From positions 1-5,360 of the forward strand of contig CAKTSO010000129.1 of assembly GCA_934613185.1 (NCBI GenBank): DNA of 5,360 nt. Reading direction: 5' to 3'. The position numbers and the translations under genes are program-made. Below are positions 5,269 through 5,360 of this stretch, one piece after another. Under the pieces are notes generated by a model. That model was given only the letters and a program-made list of their open reading frames with translations. It had not been told where the DNA came from and searched no databases. This stretch comes from an uncultured Clostridia bacterium (GTDB taxonomy: Bacteria; Bacillota; Clostridia; Christensenellales; Maliibacteriaceae). Within the stretch, counting starts at the first letter, position 1; every line of letters starts with the position of its first letter.

Positions 5269-5360
5269 GCTTTGCGTTTGTTTTGTCCGTTCCCGTTCCG
5301 TTGTCGCCAACAGCCCTTCGCAGCCGCGGAGAATGTCGTCGTAGGCGCGGGCAAAGTCGC
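5266..5360 (-). CDS. 3' end of an unidentified gene upstream of the MATE gene
   Basis: An open reverse-strand frame enters from the window's right edge and ends at TGA (5266-5268). It gives 30 residues beginning DFARAYDDILRGCEGLL and ending ERTKQTQS. This frame is supported by third positions rich in G or C, like the neighbouring genes, and by a helix-like amphipathic sequence with a charged polar tail, as expected of a soluble protein's C-terminus. The stop lies 9 bases before the MATE start. MATE pumps are often preceded by a small transcriptional regulator (MarR type, for example), but the 30 residues visible are not enough to assign any family. Confidence 0.6.
   Translation of the reverse strand, partial: DFARAYDDILRGCEGLLATTERERTKQTQS

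Overview
The window looks like chromosomal DNA from a GC-rich member of the Clostridia (Firmicutes/Bacillota). Four things point there: a DUF4364-type winged-helix protein (a family I know from Clostridia), strong AGGAGG-type ribosome binding sites, sigma-A-like promoters in AT-rich gaps between GC-rich genes, and a tRNA gene without an encoded CCA end. I cannot name a genus. There are no insertion sequences, CRISPR repeats or phage genes.

Layout from left to right: (1) the 3' part of coaBC (forward; coenzyme A synthesis), ending at a hairpin terminator that also serves the convergent gene beyond it. (2) A complete reverse-strand gene for a DUF4364 family protein with a clear promoter. (3) An AT-rich divergent intergenic region (1229-1400) carrying that promoter, two small inverted repeats and the promoter of a tRNA gene. 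(4) tRNA-Val(GAC) with its own terminator. (5) A large forward gene of 729 codons with its own promoter and a strong Shine-Dalgarno site. Its C-terminal third matches my memory of the DUF3825 family. Its N-terminal 410 residues are an internally duplicated unit of about 208 residues, each copy beginning with a LOTUS/OST-HTH-like segment. (6) A second bidirectional terminator shared with (7) a convergent MATE-family multidrug/cation antiporter gene on the reverse strand. (8) The last 30 codons of a further reverse-strand gene directly upstream of the MATE gene; its stop codon overlaps the MATE Shine-Dalgarno site, so the two are probably one transcription unit.

Most of the window is ordinary housekeeping and transport content. 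The 729-residue protein is the one item that merits attention. It appears to be a stand-alone transcription unit encoding a probable nucleic-acid-binding protein (most likely RNA, by inference from LOTUS-like domains) with an FxTG-containing module present two or three times. Nothing in its neighbourhood (a tRNA, a MATE pump, coaBC) makes it part of an evident multi-gene system, and its biochemical role cannot be read from the sequence.
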